In this document: piece by piece, positions 43,057 to 50,365 of the stretch
Numbering within the stretch: the first letter of the stretch is position 1
Layout of the letters: every line of letters starts with the position of its first letter
Assembly (NCBI RefSeq): GCF_000091305.1
Contig: NC_013929.1
Location: forward strand, 4,278,001 to 4,342,000
Reading direction: 5' to 3'
From: Streptomyces scabiei 87.22
Lineage (GTDB): Bacteria; Actinomycetota; Actinomycetes; Streptomycetales; Streptomycetaceae
Length of the DNA stretch: 64,000 nt
Translations under genes and position numbers: made by a program
Notes under the pieces: generated by a model
Told to the model about the DNA's origin: nothing
The model's database searches: none
Seen by the model: only the letters and a program-made list of their open reading frames with translations

Positions 43057-44176
43057 GGGCAGAACGGCGAAAGGCGGCTCGGCTGGTACCGGCACCCTCA
43101 GCAGGAAGGACGAGGAAGCCGGCGGGAACGGGCACGCGAACGGCAACGCGGGCACGAGCCGGCTGAAGGAGGAGCTGGAGGACTACATCCAGGCCCGGCT
43201 CTCGGTGATGCTCCAGGGCGTGGGCCACGGCCTCGGCACGGGCGCGCGCAAGCTGGGCGACATGAGCGCGGGAGCGGTGAGGACGACCGCCTCCCATGCC
43301 AAGGACGCGTTGGTCGACAAGGCGAAGGGTGTCACGGACAGGGCGAAGGACACCGTCGGCGAGAAGGCCGGGGAGGTCACCGACAAGGCGGGGAGCGTCA
43401 CCGAGAAGGCCAAGGAGGCCCTCTCCAAGGGTGGCCACGGCAAGGATCCCTCGGGCGGCAGCGGCAAGGGGCACACCATCATCGAGGACATCGACGTGGG
43501 CGTTCCGGTGCGTGAGGCGTACGACCAGTGGACGCAGTTCGAGGAGTTCCAGCGGTTCGCCAAGGGTGTGGTAGGCGTCGAGCAGAAGGACGAGGTCGCC
43601 ACGCAGTGGCACGTCAAGGTCGCCAAGTCGAACCGGCACTGGCACGCCACCATCACGGAGCAGGTACCCGACGAACGCATCGCCTGGACCTCCGAGGGCG
43701 ACAAGGCCACCACCCGGGGCGTCGTCACGTTCCACCCCCTCGGGGACAACCTCACCAAGGTGCTGCTCGTCCTGGAGTACTTCCCCAAGGGACTCTTCGA
43801 GAAGACGGGCGGACTCTTCCGGGCCCAGGGCCGCCGTGCCCGCCTCGACCTCAAGCTGTACCGCACGTTCGTGATGATGCGCGGCGAGGCCACCGGCGGC
43901 TGGCGCGGCGAGATCCGCGACGGAGAGGTCCAGGAGCAGGAGGAGGACGAGGACGGGAACGACGCGCAGGACCGGTACGACGAGGACGACGAGGACCGGT
44001 ACGACGACGAGGAACCCCGGGCGGAGGACGAGGACGAGGAAGGCGAGTGGGAGGACGACGACGAGGCCGCGGACGACTACGAGGACGAGGAGCCGGGCGG
44101 GGACGAGGAGGCTGACGACGAGGAGGACGAGGACGACGAACCGGTGAGGTCGAGGAGGAGGTCGAGCGAGCCGTGA
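43049..44176 (+). CDS. gvpZ: Gas vesicle cluster protein GvpZ (SRPBCC/polyketide cyclase-like domain)
   Basis: The 375-residue protein has an N-terminal Gly/Lys helical region with 11-residue-like repeats (KAKGVTDRAKDTVGEKAGEV). A central SRPBCC-type domain follows, starting HTIIEDIDVGVPVREAYDQW and containing FEEFQRFAKGVVGVEQKD. The tail of about 75 residues is almost all Asp/Glu. The start overlaps gvpY by eight bases. It is named from position and domain in Streptomyces clusters. The SRPBCC domain may bind a hydrophobic ligand; function is unknown. Confidence 0.75.
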   Translation: MAEGRTAKGGSAGTGTLSRKDEEAGGNGHANGNAGTSRLKEELEDYIQARLSVMLQGVGHGLGTGARKLGDMSAGAVRTTASHAKDALVDKAKGVTDRAKDTVGEKAGEVTDKAGSVTEKAKEALSKGGHGKDPSGGSGKGHTIIEDIDVGVPVREAYDQWTQFEEFQRFAKGVVGVEQKDEVATQWHVKVAKSNRHWHATITEQVPDERIAWTSEGDKATTRGVVTFHPLGDNLTKVLLVLEYFPKGLFEKTGGLFRAQGRRARLDLKLYRTFVMMRGEATGGWRGEIRDGEVQEQEEDEDGNDAQDRYDEDDEDRYDDEEPRAEDEDEEGEWEDDDEAADDYEDEEPGGDEEADDEEDEDDEPVRSRRRSSEP

Positions 44177-44697
44177 CCCCGTCCGACTCCCCCGTTCCCT
44201 CGCCGACGCGGAGCCCGTACCCGTACGGCGGCGGTCAGGGCTCCAGCGCGAACCTCGCCGACATTCTCGAACGCGTGCTCGACAAGGGCATCGTGATCGT
44301 CGGGGACATCAAGATCAACCTGCTCGACATCGAGCTGCTCACCATCAAGCTGCGCCTCCTCGTGGCCTCCGTCGACAAGGCCAAGGAGATCGGCATCGAC
44401 TGGTGGGAGCACGATCCCGCCCTGTCCTCCCGCGCGTCCCGTTCCGACGGCCGGCGCTCGCTCGCCGACGAGAACGAGCGCCTGCGCGCCGAGGTGCGGG
44501 AGCTGCGCGAACGTGTCGAGGCGCCGCCGGAGCTGCCCGCGCGGAAGCCGCGACCGGCCGGATCGGCCGAGCGCCGCGCCACGGGCCGCAAGGCGAGCCA
44601 GGCGAGCCGCACCGAGAGCCGCCCGGCCGAACCCCCGCGCAAGCGGCGCAGGCCGGTGCGCGAGGAGGCCGACGACACCGACGAGGAGCGGTCCTGA
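44173..44697 (+). CDS. gvpJ: Gas vesicle protein GvpJ (GvpA family)
   Basis: This 174-residue GvpA-family protein has SANLADILERVLDKGIVIVGDIKINLLDIELLTIKLRLLVASVDKAK (cited parts: LADILERVLDKGIVI and KINLLDIELLTIKLRLL) and then WWEHDPALSS. The tail rich in Glu/Arg/Pro is longer than in GvpA. Minor shell proteins GvpJ are thought to form the conical tips or nucleate assembly. It is coupled to gvpZ by a GTGA overlap. Confidence 0.87.
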   Translation: MTPSDSPVPSPTRSPYPYGGGQGSSANLADILERVLDKGIVIVGDIKINLLDIELLTIKLRLLVASVDKAKEIGIDWWEHDPALSSRASRSDGRRSLADENERLRAEVRELRERVEAPPELPARKPRPAGSAERRATGRKASQASRTESRPAEPPRKRRRPVREEADDTDEERS

Positions 44698-44699
44698 GC

Positions 44700-44999
44700 A
44701 TGTACGGCGACCTGTACGGCGACCCCGACGGCCCTGCCGTGTACGCCGACGACGACCGCCCGATCAGCGGGCGGCAGGTCGCGCTGATCGATCTCCTCGA
44801 CCGGCTCCTGAGCGGCGGGGTGGTCCTCACCGGAGACCTCGTCCTCAGCGTGGCGGACATCGACCTGGTGCGGGTGTCGCTGCGGGCGGTGATCGTCGCC
44901 GTACGCGAACAGATGGACGAGCAGTGGGCATTGGACCTGCCCGGGCCGGCGCCCCTGGAAGGAGGCGGCACCGATGACGGTCCCGGACCCCCGGTCTGA
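44700..44999 (+). CDS. gvpS: Gas vesicle protein GvpS (GvpA family)
   Basis: This third GvpA-family protein is 99 residues long, with QVALIDLLDRLLSGGVVLTGD and SVADIDLVRVSLRAVIVAV as the shell-like helix-strand unit. It starts three bases after the gvpJ stop, leaving no room for gvpL, which stands between J and S in the S. coelicolor order. The end overlaps gvpK by 26 bases. Confidence 0.85.
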   Translation: MYGDLYGDPDGPAVYADDDRPISGRQVALIDLLDRLLSGGVVLTGDLVLSVADIDLVRVSLRAVIVAVREQMDEQWALDLPGPAPLEGGGTDDGPGPPV

Positions 45000-45402
45000 C
45001 GGCGGCCCCCACGGCGACCGGCTCCGGGAGGTGGCAGACGCCGCGAGCCGCGCGTTCTCCCTGCTTCCCGCGCGGCCGGAGGACCTTCCCCCGCCGCCGC
45101 CCGCCGGGCGGCCCGGCCCGGGAGCCGTCGCCCGGCGGCTGCGCACCGACCCCGACACGGTCGAGCGGGACCTCGTCCGCCTGGTCCTCACCATCGTCGA
45201 GCTGCTCCGCCAGCTGATGGAACGCCAGGCCCTGCACCGCGTCGACCGGGGCGGTCTCACGGAGGACCAGGAAGAACGGCTCGGCATGACCCTGATGGTC
45301 CTGCACGACCGGATGACCGAGCTCTGCGACCGCTACGGCCTCACCCTGGACGACCTCAACCTCGACCTCGGCCCCCTCGGCCCGCTCCTCCCGCCGCCCT
45401 GA
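44974..45402 (+). CDS. gvpK: Gas vesicle protein GvpK
   Basis: GvpK is an accessory assembly protein. The 142-residue protein has a Pro-rich middle (ARPEDLPPPPPAGRPG) and the conserved domain DPDTVERDLVRLVLTIVELLRQLMER, then RLGMTLMVLHDRMTELCDRYGL (shown in parts: LVLTIVELLRQLMER and LGMTLMVLHDRMTEL). It ends the gas vesicle operon. Confidence 0.9.
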   Translation: MTVPDPRSDGGPHGDRLREVADAASRAFSLLPARPEDLPPPPPAGRPGPGAVARRLRTDPDTVERDLVRLVLTIVELLRQLMERQALHRVDRGGLTEDQEERLGMTLMVLHDRMTELCDRYGLTLDDLNLDLGPLGPLLPPP

Positions 45403-45450
45403 TCCGGCGCCGGGCAGGTGGGAGAGGCGTCCCGCGGGCAGAGTGGGGTC

Positions 45451-45936
45451 ATGGACCAGGCACAGGCACGCGCATGGCTCGCCACCGCCGTCGAGGAGGC
45501 CCGGACCGGGCTGGCGGAGGGCGGCATCCCCATCGGGGCCGCGCTCTACGGACCGGACGGCACGCTGCTCGGGCGCGGCCACAACCGCCGTGTCCAGGAC
45601 GGGGACCCCTCCACGCACGCCGAGACGGCGGCGTTCCGCGCGGCGGGGCGGCAGCGGACGTATCGCGGCACGACGATGGTGACCACGCTGTCGCCGTGCT
45701 GGTACTGCTCCGGGCTGGTGCGGCAGTTCGGGATCTCGCGGGTCGTCGTCGGGGAGGCCACGACCTTCCACGGCGGGCACGACTGGCTCGCCGAACACGG
45801 CGTGGAGATCGTGCTCCTCGACGACCCGGAGTGCGTGGCCCTGATGCGCGACTTCGTCCGACAGCGACCGGCCCTATGGAACGAGGACATCGGTGACCCC
45901 AGCGACATCGGCGACGGCAGCGGCAGGGGCCGGTAG
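45451..45936 (+). CDS. Cytosine/nucleoside deaminase (CDA fold)
   Basis: This 161-residue zinc deaminase shows the site His56-Ala-Glu58 in THAETAAFRAAG and the two Cys ligands 83 and 86 in LSPCWYCSGLV. The C-terminal RDFVRQRPALWNEDIGD resembles the end of fungal cytosine deaminase, so cytosine or a related free base is a fair substrate guess. The ATG at 45451 is used. Its stop lies 44 bases inside the next gene. Confidence 0.85.
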   Translation: MDQAQARAWLATAVEEARTGLAEGGIPIGAALYGPDGTLLGRGHNRRVQDGDPSTHAETAAFRAAGRQRTYRGTTMVTTLSPCWYCSGLVRQFGISRVVVGEATTFHGGHDWLAEHGVEIVLLDDPECVALMRDFVRQRPALWNEDIGDPSDIGDGSGRGR

Positions 45937-46894
45937 GCCCCGCATCCCCACCATCGACCTGCGCCCCTGGCGCGACGGCGGCCCCGGGGCCCGCGCCCGG
46001 ATCGCCCGCACCGTCGACGAGGCGCTGCAGAGCGCCGGGTTCCTCCTCGTCACCGGCCACGGCGTGGACCCGGCCCTGCGCGCCCGCGTCCGGGAGGCCG
46101 CCCGCGCCTTCTTCGTGCTGCCCGCCGAGACCAAGCGGGCGTACGAGGTCAAGGTCGGCGGGCGGGGCTGGCTCGGGCCGGGCGCCGAGGCCAACGGGTA
46201 CGCGGAGGGGACGGAGACCCCGCCGGACCTCAAGGAGTCGCTGACGTTCGCGACGCACGAGCCGTTCGACGACCCGGTCGTGAACGCCGAGTGGTACGCG
46301 CCGAACGTGTGGCCGGCCGAGGTGCCGCACCTGCGGGCGCTCTGCGAGGAGTACCTGGCCCGGATGGGCGAGCTGGAGAACCTGCTGCTCACGCTCCTCG
46401 GCGAGGCGCTCGGTCTGGAGCCGGACTTCTTCTCCCGGCACATGAGCCACCCCACCTACGGCTTCAACATCAACTGGTACCCGGGCACGGACGTCATCGG
46501 CGACCCGGTGCCGGGCCAGTTCCGCATCGGCCCGCACACCGACTTCGGCACGGTCACGATCCTCGACCGGCAGGCCGGGAAGGGCGGGCTGCAGGTGTTC
46601 ACCGACGAGGGCGGCTGGGAGGACGCCCCGTACGACCCCGCCGCCTTCACCGTCAACGTCGGTGATCTGCTGGCCCGTTGGACCGGGGACCGCTGGCGCT
46701 CCGGGCGCCACCGGGTGCTGCCGCCCCCGGCCGACGAACCCACCGAGGAGCTGATGTCGCTGGTGTACTTCGGCGAGTGCACCCCGGGCACGATCGTGGA
46801 GTCCGTGCCCGCGCCGGTCGGCCGGGTGGCGCACCCGCCGGTGGACTCGCACGTCTACCTGCGGGCGCAGCTGGACTCGATCACGGTCGGCTGA
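45893..46894 (+). CDS. Isopenicillin-N-synthase-family Fe(II) oxygenase
   Basis: This 333-residue non-haem iron oxygenase has the N-terminal PTIDLRPW, then SAGFLLVTGHGVDP, and the iron ligands His215-Thr-Asp217 in RIGPHTDFGTVT and His273 in SGRHRVLPP. The Arg of the RxS motif that binds the 2-oxoglutarate carboxylate appears as Leu287-Met-Ser289 (ELMSLVYFG), so the cosubstrate may be unusual. The GTG at 45893 has AACGAGG before it and the gene overlaps the deaminase by 44 bases; a later in-frame start would shorten the N-terminus. Substrate is unknown. Confidence 0.8.
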   Translation: MTPATSATAAAGAGRPRIPTIDLRPWRDGGPGARARIARTVDEALQSAGFLLVTGHGVDPALRARVREAARAFFVLPAETKRAYEVKVGGRGWLGPGAEANGYAEGTETPPDLKESLTFATHEPFDDPVVNAEWYAPNVWPAEVPHLRALCEEYLARMGELENLLLTLLGEALGLEPDFFSRHMSHPTYGFNINWYPGTDVIGDPVPGQFRIGPHTDFGTVTILDRQAGKGGLQVFTDEGGWEDAPYDPAAFTVNVGDLLARWTGDRWRSGRHRVLPPPADEPTEELMSLVYFGECTPGTIVESVPAPVGRVAHPPVDSHVYLRAQLDSITVG

Positions 46895-46951
46895 CCTCCC
46901 GCCGCCGCCCCTCTCCTCCCCCGGAAGCACATCCGCCCCGGCGACCGCCTC

Positions 46952-46979
46952 ATCTTGTATCGAGTGTTTGACACAAGAT
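46952..46979. promoter_or_regulatory. Operator palindrome 1 (ATCTTGT-N14-ACAAGAT)
   Basis: This 28-bp palindrome overlaps a TTGACA that could be the -35 box (46968-46973). The left arm ATCTTGTATC is the exact complement of the right arm of palindrome 2. It is probably bound by the YtrA-type regulator encoded at 47824, giving autoregulation. Confidence 0.65.
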
Positions 46980-46992
46980 CCCGCCCCACGGC

Positions 46993-47020
46993 ATCTTGTA
47001 CTCACCGCTTGATACAAGAT
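46993..47020. promoter_or_regulatory. Operator palindrome 2 (ATCTTGT-N14-ACAAGAT)
   Basis: This is the second 28-bp palindrome with the same arms and the same 14-base gap, centred 41 bp from the first. It covers the likely -10 region and ends 20 bases before the start codon of the membrane protein. Two identical sites over promoter and ribosome-entry region fit repression. Confidence 0.65.
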
Positions 47021-47039
47021 GATCCGGGGGGATCTCCGC

Positions 47040-47831
47040 ATGCTCGACACCGCCCCGTTCCAGCACCGGCTCCTCGACCATGCCGACCACTACGCCCGCT
47101 GGTCCGGACTGGCCATCGGTCTCGTGGCCGCCCAGGCGCTGTCCACGCTGGGGGAGGTCGAGTTCGAGCAGCGCGTCGTGTTCTGCCTGACCGCGTTCGG
47201 CCTGTGCGCGGTGGCCGGGGTCCTCCTCGCCGACGCACTCACCCTGCGCCCCCAGGAGGCGGTCCGCACCGCGAGTCTCGCCCCGCGCCTGGTCAGAGAC
47301 CATGTCCCCCCGCACATGGGCCCGTTGATCGCCCTCCAGGGAATCTCCCTGGCCGTCCTGCTCGTGATCACGGCCGCCACGGCCTCCGTCGACCCCGCCC
47401 GCATCCTCAGTACGGGCAAGGTCCTCACCCTCACCTGCAACGGGATGCGCGCGACCGCCGGGCCCTGGCCGGGCCTCTACTACACCCTCCCGATGTTCGG
47501 CGCGCTCGCCATAGCCACCCCCACCTGCGTCTGGGCCCTGCGCCGCATCGCGCACGGCCCGGGCGGGGAACAGCAGCGCCGGGACCGCGCGTGGGCGGTC
47601 ACCGGGGCCTGGGGCCTGCTGGTGTCGAGCCAGCAGCTGTACGCCGTGCTGATGGTCTCCCTCGCGCTCACGGAGACGGGCTGCGCCGGCGTGCTGGGCG
47701 TGCTCACCTTCTGGGTGTTCTACCCGCTGGCCCTGCTCAACCTGTTCACCGTCGTCTGGTCGCTCGTCACCGTGGTGGCACCCCGGGCCGTCGACGACGA
47801 GGCGGCAGAGGGGCACTTCGACGATGAGTGA
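47040..47831 (+). CDS. Multi-span membrane protein paired with a GntR/YtrA regulator
   Basis: This 263-residue membrane protein has about six hydrophobic segments, such as GLAIGLVAAQALSTLG, then ALQGISLAVLLVITAATAS, GLYYTLPMFGALAIATPTCV and the end FWVFYPLALLNLFTVVWSLV. Charged tails are seen at both ends. The ATG at 47040 has GGGGGGAT nine bases before. No known family is recognised. By position with a YtrA-type regulator it may be part of an envelope stress or transport response, but no ABC ATPase is next to it. Confidence 0.7.
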   Translation: MLDTAPFQHRLLDHADHYARWSGLAIGLVAAQALSTLGEVEFEQRVVFCLTAFGLCAVAGVLLADALTLRPQEAVRTASLAPRLVRDHVPPHMGPLIALQGISLAVLLVITAATASVDPARILSTGKVLTLTCNGMRATAGPWPGLYYTLPMFGALAIATPTCVWALRRIAHGPGGEQQRRDRAWAVTGAWGLLVSSQQLYAVLMVSLALTETGCAGVLGVLTFWVFYPLALLNLFTVVWSLVTVVAPRAVDDEAAEGHFDDE

Positions 47832-48210
47832 GGCCGCCGTCCGCGTCGACACCACCAGCCAGGTCCCGCCGTACGAGCAGATCCGCGCGCAGCTCGCCGC
47901 GCTGATCGTCACCGGGCGGCTGGCCGAGGGCGACCGGCTGCCGACGGTCCGCCAGCTGGCCACCGACCTCGGACTCGCCCCCGGCACCGTGGCCCGCGCC
48001 TACCGCGAGCTGGAGGCCGGCGCACTGATCCGCACCCGCCGGGGCGCGGGCACCCGAGTGGCAGCGCCCCCCACCGGCCCGGTCCGGCCGCACACGGTGC
48101 AACTCGCCACACTGGCCCGCGACTTCACCTCGGCGGCCCGCGCGCTGGGAGCCGACACCGAGGCGATCGTGGCCGCCGTCCGCGAGGCGCTGGGCCCGGA
48201 CCGGCCGTAG
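47824..48210 (+). CDS. GntR family regulator, YtrA subfamily
   Basis: The 128-residue protein has the short YtrA build: a GntR winged helix (VPPYEQIRAQLAALIVTG, then LPTVRQLATDLGLAPGTVARAYRELE and RRGAGTRV) and a brief helical C-terminus of about 50 residues instead of a ligand domain. It overlaps the membrane gene by eight bases, so the pair is one operon. The two upstream palindromes are its likely operators. Confidence 0.9.
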   Translation: MSEAAVRVDTTSQVPPYEQIRAQLAALIVTGRLAEGDRLPTVRQLATDLGLAPGTVARAYRELEAGALIRTRRGAGTRVAAPPTGPVRPHTVQLATLARDFTSAARALGADTEAIVAAVREALGPDRP

Positions 48211-48249
48211 GCGCCGTCGTGGCGCGTCAGGAAACACCGCGCACCCGAC

Positions 48250-49161
48250 TCACAACCCCTCACCCCGACCCAGCATCCGGCGTCGGCGTGCGACCACATC
48301 GGCCTCCCGCCTCATGTCGCGGACCAGCCTCCGCCCGTTCAACTCGGCGGTGAGCCGCGCTTCGTCGATGGCCCTGCTGCCGCGTCCGACGGTGACGCCG
48401 TCGTACCCCTGGAGCGTTCCGGACCGCTGCGGCGGGTGGGGCGGGGGCGCGAAGGACGCCGCGCGAAAGGCTCGGTGGATCTCGTCCGAGAGCGCGTCGG
48501 CCGTCGCCCGGCCGGTCACCACGTCGACCAGCGCCTCCCTCAACCCCGGGCTCTCACGCAGAAGTTGCCGCTCGTCGACCCTGGGGCGCGGGCACACATA
48601 GGCGAAGTCGTTGTACTGGCGGCGGTGTTCACCGACCTGCACGTCCCGGCAGTGGCGGATGAACACGAAGGACTGCCCCCGGCCCGCCCCGACCGGGGGC
48701 GGCACGGCGGAGGCCCGCGGCACGCTCCGGCCCCCGTCCTCCCGCCGGACGGCACGCAGTTCCACCGCGTCCCGCCGCACGCTCCACGTCCGGGCACCCA
48801 GCTTCCCCATGACGGCGGCCCGCTTGTCGGGGTTCTCGGGGTCGAGAGCGAGTGCGGCGAGCCGTTCCCGCACGTCGGCGCGGCGCAGCACGGGGGCGAA
48901 GTCCAGGTGCGGGGTGCGCAGGCGGTAGGTGTACTGGTTGTACTGCTCGTTGTGATCACCGACCTGTACCCCGCGGCATCCCACGATCAGGACCGCTTCG
49001 CACAGCAGGCCCCGCCGGACCACCCGCACCCGCCTCCGGACCGCCCTCGGGCTCTCCCCGCCGGCCGGGGGCGGGGGAGGCGGCAGGGGGCGCGCCGACC
49101 GGACTGGCACGGCCGGGTCAAGGCCGCCGCCAACGTGACGGCCGGAGTTCTCGCCCCTCAT
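48250..49161 (-). CDS. RHIM-like amyloid-motif protein with two repeats
   Basis: The 303-residue protein has two copies of a RHIM-like core. GVQVGDHNEQYNQYTY lies at residues 64-79 and DVQVGEHRRQYNDFAY at 173-188, each inside a repeat of about 50 residues that continues with a helical LRxxLxxL part (DVRERLAALAL; PGLREALVDVV). The core is nearly the same as the animal necroptosis motif of RIPK3 (VQVGDNNYL, from memory). A third weaker GYDGVTVGRG lies near residue 253, and the end is basic and helical. Such motifs form amyloid-like homotypic contacts. The start overlaps the stop of the gene before it (ATGA). No catalytic domain is seen. Confidence 0.7.
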   Translation of the reverse strand: MRGENSGRHVGGGLDPAVPVRSARPLPPPPPPAGGESPRAVRRRVRVVRRGLLCEAVLIVGCRGVQVGDHNEQYNQYTYRLRTPHLDFAPVLRRADVRERLAALALDPENPDKRAAVMGKLGARTWSVRRDAVELRAVRREDGGRSVPRASAVPPPVGAGRGQSFVFIRHCRDVQVGEHRRQYNDFAYVCPRPRVDERQLLRESPGLREALVDVVTGRATADALSDEIHRAFRAASFAPPPHPPQRSGTLQGYDGVTVGRGSRAIDEARLTAELNGRRLVRDMRREADVVARRRRMLGRGEGL

Positions 49162-49514
49162 ACCCGCCCCCCTGGGCGTCGGCGGCTCCGACGCGGCCGC
49201 CCGCCGTAGTTGATCTGCGTGCCGTCGCCCACCGACACGTTCTCGGATTCGATGATCTGCGTGTGATACGTCGCGCCCCCGCCGGGCGTCGCCGCGTCCG
49301 GCCCCACCGGCGCGCTCCCGGTGCCGCCTCCCGGACCGGGGTCAGGTCCCGGCGACGCACTCTCCGAAGCCGCCGAGGCATCCTCCGGTCCCGGCAACGC
49401 CGCGCGCTGACGCCTGCGCCTGAACCACTCCACGACCCCCTCGGACACACCTGTCTGGGTGCCCGCCACGACACCGGCGACCAAGGCCGCGGCGACCAGA
49501 GCAAGGATCTCCAT
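49158..49514 (-). CDS. Single-span protein with C-terminal RHIM-like motif
   Basis: The 118-residue protein has a hydrophobic start (LALVAAALVAGVVAGTQTG), a basic FRRRRQRAA stretch, a long Pro/Gly/Ser/Ala-rich linker (about residues 41-82), and the end ESENVSVGDGTQINYGG. This matches the RHIM-like pattern seen twice in the next gene. A membrane anchor with a cytoplasmic amyloid motif is the simplest reading. It is coupled to the two-repeat protein by an ATGA overlap, so the two are likely partners. Confidence 0.65.
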   Translation of the reverse strand: MEILALVAAALVAGVVAGTQTGVSEGVVEWFRRRRQRAALPGPEDASAASESASPGPDPGPGGGTGSAPVGPDAATPGGGATYHTQIIESENVSVGDGTQINYGGRPRRSRRRPGGRV

Positions 49515-49608
49515 CAACGCCGTCCCACCCTCCGGCCGACAGTGAGACCGTCCTACCCGGCCCACTACGCGGTAACCCGATAATCTCCCTAAAAGACTGA
49601 CAAAGACA

Positions 49609-50037
49609 TCACAACGGCACCTCTTCCAGCGGCTCCAGCACCGAGTAGTCGCCGAAGCTCCGCCGGTAGCGCAGGTGCCGGGTCTCCTGCGTGTGCCTGC
49701 GCTGCCACTCCTCCACGGCCGCCGCGTCACTCCGTACGCCCGACTCCGCGCCGCACTCCGTCTCGTCCCCCGACACACACCGCGCCTCGTACTCCGGCTC
49801 CGCCGTCGCGTCCTGCGCGATGACGTACGGCACGTACCGGAACACCCGGCGCGTACGGCCGCCTCCGGTGTGCTCCCGTCGCTGATGGTGCCGCAGCAGC
49901 ACGTTCGCGTCGGTCTCCGCGCTCCGGTCGTACCGGGCCCGCGCCTCCCCGCGCCGAACGTCCAGCTCGGCGCAGGCCGCACAACCCGGCACCGGAACGG
50001 GCGGGCGCTCCAGCTGCTCATCCCGTCGCAACGTCAC
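49609..50037 (-). CDS. DUF7848-like hypothetical protein
   Basis: The 142-residue protein begins with a Cys-containing part (VPGCAACAELDVRRGEARA, then TDANVLLRHHQRREH). The rest looks like the DUF7848 family (FRYVPYVIAQDATAEPEYEA, CVSGDETECGAESG and TRHLRYRRSFGDY). Small Streptomyces proteins of this kind usually lie beside XRE/DUF397 pairs, as here. The start GTG at 50037 overlaps the gene before by four bases. Function is unknown. Confidence 0.65.
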   Translation of the reverse strand: MTLRRDEQLERPPVPVPGCAACAELDVRRGEARARYDRSAETDANVLLRHHQRREHTGGGRTRRVFRYVPYVIAQDATAEPEYEARCVSGDETECGAESGVRSDAAAVEEWQRRHTQETRHLRYRRSFGDYSVLEPLEEVPL

Positions 50038-50249
50038 ACCCTCCTCTTCGTCCGCTGGTTGGCCGCCCGCACCTGCGCCCCGATCCGCTCCGCCGCCGTC
50101 GCCGGCCGCAGCGTCCCGGGGTCCGCCTCCCACTCCCGGCCACCGCCCACCGGGCGCAGCATCGCGTACGGCCCGACCCTGTCCCGGTACTCCCCCACGC
50201 GCCGCGTCCGCGGATCGTAGACAAGCTGTCCTTCTGGTTCCACGCGCAC
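50034..50249 (-). CDS. Small conserved Streptomyces protein
   Basis: This protein of about 71 residues (VRVEPEGQLVYDPRTRR, then PYAMLRPVGGGREWEADPGT and ERIGAQVRAANQRTK) is of a kind often found beside XRE/DUF397 genes in Streptomyces. The GTG at 50249 has AGGGCTGTGGA before it; an earlier GTG at 50270 is possible. It is divergent from the XRE gene and heads the minus-strand operon of four genes to 48250. Function is unknown. Confidence 0.6.
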   Translation of the reverse strand: MRVEPEGQLVYDPRTRRVGEYRDRVGPYAMLRPVGGGREWEADPGTLRPATAAERIGAQVRAANQRTKRRV

Positions 50250-50365
50250 TCCACAGCCCTGTTCCGTCACTCTGGGTGTACACAGCGTCGCGGAAGGGAA
50301 CGGTCGCCTTCAATGCGGTACGTGTGGCACTGCGCCTTTGTCACGGGCAGCACGAGGGGGACGTC

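Noticed and set aside
44697..44700. A hidden gvpL between gvpJ and gvpS
   Set aside because: The two genes are separated by two bases, and no GvpF/L-like frame exists in the cluster other than gvpF.
48211..48225. Hairpin GCGCC/GGCGC as terminator between the GntR and RHIM genes
   Set aside because: The stem is only five base pairs and such GC stems are frequent by chance at this base composition.
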